Source: Rhodobacterales bacterium (GTDB lineage Bacteria; Pseudomonadota; Alphaproteobacteria; Rhodobacterales; Rhodobacteraceae). From it: DNA of 64,000 nt. A model generated the notes under the pieces. The model searched no databases and was not told where the DNA came from. It worked only from the letters and a program-made list of their open reading frames with translations. Positions 61,367 to 64,000 of this stretch are shown piece after piece. Where the stretch lies: the NCBI GenBank assembly GCA_003228875.1, contig QIGK01000026.1, positions 1 to 64,000 on the forward strand. Reading direction: 5' to 3'. The position numbers were made by a program, and so were the translations under genes. Within the stretch, counting starts at the first letter, position 1, and every line of letters starts with the position of its first letter.

Positions 61367-63216
61367 CGCGCGATCTCCCCTCTGTCAGGACTGTGAATTA
61401 CAGTCTCCGTAAAACTGTTTACCGACACATATTTTGCAAAAAACCTCTGCAACACCGCGCCCAGAACATAAACGCCCGTGCCCTCGTAAAAGCTTTCGTC
61501 AAATTCGATATTAACCTCAAGCCCGCGCACTGCGGTTGATAACAACTCGTCGGCCATGCGCCGCACAATCGGTTTGGTCCAGACCTTCACAATGCCTTCA
61601 AGCTGTTTGGCAAGGGTTTTGTCCCCCAGAGGCCCATAAATTCCCAGTAATTCCCGCAAAGCTGCCGCCGGATCACCACGATCGGTTTCGGAAATCGACA
61701 GGTAATTCAGGGAAAGATGCGAAATAAGACGCCAAGCGCTGTCGCCCTCAATTGCCAGACTGGCGCGGGGCCGTGTGATCGGGGTCAGCGCATTGACCGC
61801 ACTAACCGGACCGCCATCAAGCAGGTCAAAATCGGTTTTGCCCGTGCCAATAGGCAATAACATCGGCAAGTCGCGATTGGTGCAAATTGCCTGAATCGAA
61901 AGCTGTTCAACGTCACCGCCATACGGAGCTTGTGACTGATCAACAAGATTTACAAAAATATCCGCGCCCAAATAAGAGGTGCGCGTGCCTTTCAGCCGTT
62001 GGCGTTCCGAACGTTGGTGCATTCGACGGCGCAAAGAATAATAGGCTGTATAGGCTTCGCCAGCGGCGGTATAATCATCGGAAGAATAAAACGCTTCAAA
62101 ATCAACATCGTCTTGGCCTTCACCGCTGATGCCTTTGACTTTTTTGATCTCGTAAATCTCAAAGTCCATTGGCGCGGTGCGGTCGGGCACGATATGGTAA
62201 TCCACATCGCGGCCCGAAACATGCACCCGGTCACAACGTTTTTCAAACAGATTTATGGCTGGCGAGGCAAACAGCTCAAACGCTTCGGGGTTGATCACCG
62301 GTTTTAGCTCAGGCACCGATTGCGATAACAAAATGAAAACATCAACGGTTTTTTCATCTGCCGCTTTGGAAATAATGGGTTTCAATCCGCCAATTTTGCT
62401 AAAGAAAAAGCGGTTTGGCAGTGCATAATATTCCTGTAACAATCGATACCCGTCAAAGCTTTGCCCGGGAAAAGGAAGCATTGCCTGATCAGGGTCATAG
62501 CCCACCGCCTCAATGGTGTTAAAGCGGTTTTCATATACCCATTCAGCCCGACGATTGGTGGAGCGCCCCGAAACCGACATGCCATCATTGATGATATGTT
62601 CATAAAGCCGCCACGGTTCCCAGCCAACACCGGTCATATAAAGGGTCAGGTCCTCAATTGGCAGTTTGCTTAACTCTGCCTCGCCAACGGCTTTTAGGCG
62701 GAGCCGAATAGCAGCGCGAACTTTGCGGTTTTCGCCGACCCCCGCCGCGACCACTTCGCCACGTCCATCCAGATATTCGGCCTCAGAAATCTCGATAGGC
62801 CACAGGGTTACATCATGGGCAGTGCGAAACTGGCACGCGGTATTATCCCCATCGCGAAGCGGACTGCGCAATTGGGTGCCGCGTTTCAGCAAAAACCCGT
62901 CATCTAGGCTGCCTTGGGTCGGATCAGGTTTGAATTGCGAAATAAACATGCTTGGGGTTGGTGCCAAATAATGCGGATAGACAATTTCCAGCAAATGTTG
63001 GGTCAAGACCGGATATTGCAGATCAAGTTCAAGCTGCACCCGTGCTGCCAAAAAGGCAAAGCCCTCCATCATGCGTTCGACATAAGGGTCTTTGATCTCC
63101 ACCCCGTCCATACCCAGCCTAGAGGCAATTTTGGGATAGGCTTCGGAAAATTCCTCGCCCATCTCGCGCATAAAGGCCAGTTCTTCCTCATATTTTTTAA
63201 GAAGCCGTGTGTCCAT
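61330..63216 (-). CDS. tssF: T6SS baseplate subunit TssF
   Basis: The 628-residue protein belongs to the TssF (VasA/ImpG) family. The hallmark N-terminus YYEEELAFMREMGEEFSEAYPKIASRLG-like stretch (residues 7-33) and ESFAFL-like EGFAFLAARVQLELDLQYPVLTQHLLEIVYPHYLAPTPS are clear. It forms the wedge with TssG and TssK. It starts 1 bp before the tssE stop and overlaps tssG by 37 bp. Confidence 0.94.
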   Translation of the reverse strand: MDTRLLKKYEEELAFMREMGEEFSEAYPKIASRLGMDGVEIKDPYVERMMEGFAFLAARVQLELDLQYPVLTQHLLEIVYPHYLAPTPSMFISQFKPDPTQGSLDDGFLLKRGTQLRSPLRDGDNTACQFRTAHDVTLWPIEISEAEYLDGRGEVVAAGVGENRKVRAAIRLRLKAVGEAELSKLPIEDLTLYMTGVGWEPWRLYEHIINDGMSVSGRSTNRRAEWVYENRFNTIEAVGYDPDQAMLPFPGQSFDGYRLLQEYYALPNRFFFSKIGGLKPIISKAADEKTVDVFILLSQSVPELKPVINPEAFELFASPAINLFEKRCDRVHVSGRDVDYHIVPDRTAPMDFEIYEIKKVKGISGEGQDDVDFEAFYSSDDYTAAGEAYTAYYSLRRRMHQRSERQRLKGTRTSYLGADIFVNLVDQSQAPYGGDVEQLSIQAICTNRDLPMLLPIGTGKTDFDLLDGGPVSAVNALTPITRPRASLAIEGDSAWRLISHLSLNYLSISETDRGDPAAALRELLGIYGPLGDKTLAKQLEGIVKVWTKPIVRRMADELLSTAVRGLEVNIEFDESFYEGTGVYVLGAVLQRFFAKYVSVNSFTETVIHSPDRGEIARWPATSGKRRVI

Positions 63217-63217
63217 T

Positions 63218-63712
63218 TTATGCCTTAGCCACCGTCATTTCGCCTGACGCCACGCTCAGCTCGGTCCGCATGTAGATCTCCAGAGGCACAGGCTGCGCCC
63301 AAAGGTCGGCTTGAATATTAAACACAATTTTGGATTTTCCCGCGCCGGCAGCGTTGGACAGTTGCACCGCCAGACTGCCCGCCACGATGCGTGGCTCATA
63401 AGTTTCGATCGCCCGTTCCAGCATCCGCTCCAATTCATGGGGGCGTGCCTCGGCTGAGCGTTTACCCGAAATATCAACGATACCGTAATTTAGGGTTGAT
63501 TTGGCCGCATAAGGGAATTCGTCGGGGTCAATGTCTAATGACTGGTTGACGGTGTTTAACAACCAACCCAAATCCCGCAAAACAATCTCTCGCAGGCGGC
63601 GCATGTCGATCACGCGTTCATGGGCTGCCTCTTTCAACTCAGTGGGGTGGTTATCCGTCAACCGATCCAAAAGCGAAGGTTGAAGCCGTTCCGTTATACC
63701 CGGATCAGCCAT
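63218..63712 (-). CDS. tssE: T6SS baseplate subunit TssE (gp25-like)
   Basis: The product is 164 residues from the ATG at 63712 (MADPGITERLQPSLLDRL), overlapping the tagJ stop; the frame is open further upstream within tagJ. It belongs to the gp25-like/TssE family. Blocks seen are RLREIVLRDLGWLLNT, FPYAAKSTLNYGI and the late family block IETYEPRIVAGSLAVQL. It is the baseplate piece that starts sheath polymerisation, and it begins the visible core run tssE-tssF-tssG-tssH. Confidence 0.93.
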   Translation of the reverse strand: MADPGITERLQPSLLDRLTDNHPTELKEAAHERVIDMRRLREIVLRDLGWLLNTVNQSLDIDPDEFPYAAKSTLNYGIVDISGKRSAEARPHELERMLERAIETYEPRIVAGSLAVQLSNAAGAGKSKIVFNIQADLWAQPVPLEIYMRTELSVASGEMTVAKA

Positions 63713-64000
63713 CATCGCCTTCCGCTTCGGGCTCTGGTGCCGGATCGTCGATTTGCATTTCGGCATCAAAGATGATTTCACGAATATCCATCAAAGGCAG
63801 ATCGCCGCCGTCGGTGGCAAACAACCGTTGGCCGCTGCCAATAAAAGTATCTTCGCCCAGATCATCCCATTCGGTTACTTTGGCCAGCTTAACCTGATCA
63901 TTGCCGGATGCAGGCGCACCGGGATATCTTGTTGGAATAAACCCGACAACCTGACCGCCATTCAACCAAGTAATTTGGGTTGGGGTCCAAACACTGTCCC
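63705..64000 (-). CDS. tagJ: T6SS accessory protein TagJ (ImpE), N-terminus cut by window edge
   Basis: The visible 98-residue C-terminus reads DSVWTPTQITWLNGGQVVGFIPTRYPG...VKLAKVTEWDD and GSGQRLFATDGGDLPLMDIREIIFDAE before an acidic tail. This matches the C-terminal part of ImpE/TagJ, which binds TssB and ClpV in some T6SS lineages. The reading continues beyond base 64000 without a stop. In other loci tagJ usually follows tssB-tssC-hcp, so these genes may lie just outside the window. Confidence 0.8.
   Translation of the reverse strand, partial: DSVWTPTQITWLNGGQVVGFIPTRYPGAPASGNDQVKLAKVTEWDDLGEDTFIGSGQRLFATDGGDLPLMDIREIIFDAEMQIDDPAPEPEAEGDDG

Noticed and set aside
1-64000. tRNA, rRNA and transposase genes
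   Set aside because: No cloverleaf-compatible sequence, rRNA segment or transposase frame was noticed in the gaps, which are mostly short.

Overview
The gene content and order point to an alphaproteobacterium of the Rhodobacterales (roseobacter-like), with fairly balanced base composition for that group. Indicators are rsmI divergent from an LpoA-like lipoprotein, the run glnD-murJ-rhomboids-trpS, the nfu-tsaB-rimI cluster, DUF2794, a BMP-type nucleoside importer next to a purine nucleoside phosphorylase, and zur-znuC-znuB. No rRNA, tRNA, CRISPR array or transposase was found.

Left part (1-14.6 kb): housekeeping genes rsmI (cut by the window edge), LpoA-like lipoprotein, glnD, murJ, two tandem rhomboids (one without its catalytic residues) and trpS, then nfu-tsaB-rimI. 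Between trpS and nfu lies a patchwork of a TetR regulator with a paired palindromic operator and a DUF6326 membrane protein, REP-like hairpins, a GNAT fragment, a GNAT gene, a secreted rhodanese, a broken universal stress protein gene, a 172-bp element bounded by 23-bp inverted repeats, and a histidine phosphatase. It looks like an insertion-prone interval.

Middle part (14.7-38.9 kb): a purine nucleoside ABC importer with its phosphorylase; a TIGR02186 remnant; a bacterial voltage-gated sodium channel; a DUF5671 pair; divergent FAD oxidoreductase and mnmD; an EamA exporter; a tightly coupled five-gene operon of unknown substrate (TPP enzyme, uronate-dehydrogenase-like, DAO-type oxidoreductase, GNAT, AhpD-like); zur-znuCB with a perfect Zur-box-like palindrome and an apparent frameshift in zur; a lytic-transglycosylase-like lipoprotein; an AEC carrier; hspQ; a gamma-glutamyltransferase; DUF2794; and the CMP-Kdo genes kdsD-kdsB-kdsA.

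Right part (38.9-64 kb): one long minus-strand type VI secretion (T6SS) locus, in transcription order tagJ (cut by the edge), tssE, tssF, tssG, tssH/clpV, an unknown Lys-rich helical protein, a second NavBac-type ion channel, a 1399-residue sheath-like fusion, an unknown 88-residue protein, vgrG, a DUF6931 protein, PAAR, tagH, tssK, tssL-OmpA, tssM, tagF and pppA. Hcp, TssA, the kinase partner of PppA and any standalone TssB/TssC are not visible and may lie beyond base 64000.

The strongest candidate for something undescribed is this T6SS module. It has a sheath-like protein with a complete TssB domain, about 600 residues of acidic D-I/L-L-A repeats, a second TssB-like segment, a TssC-like domain without the usual C-terminal half, and an Asp/Gly tail. 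Next to it are a voltage-gated channel and two unknown proteins.
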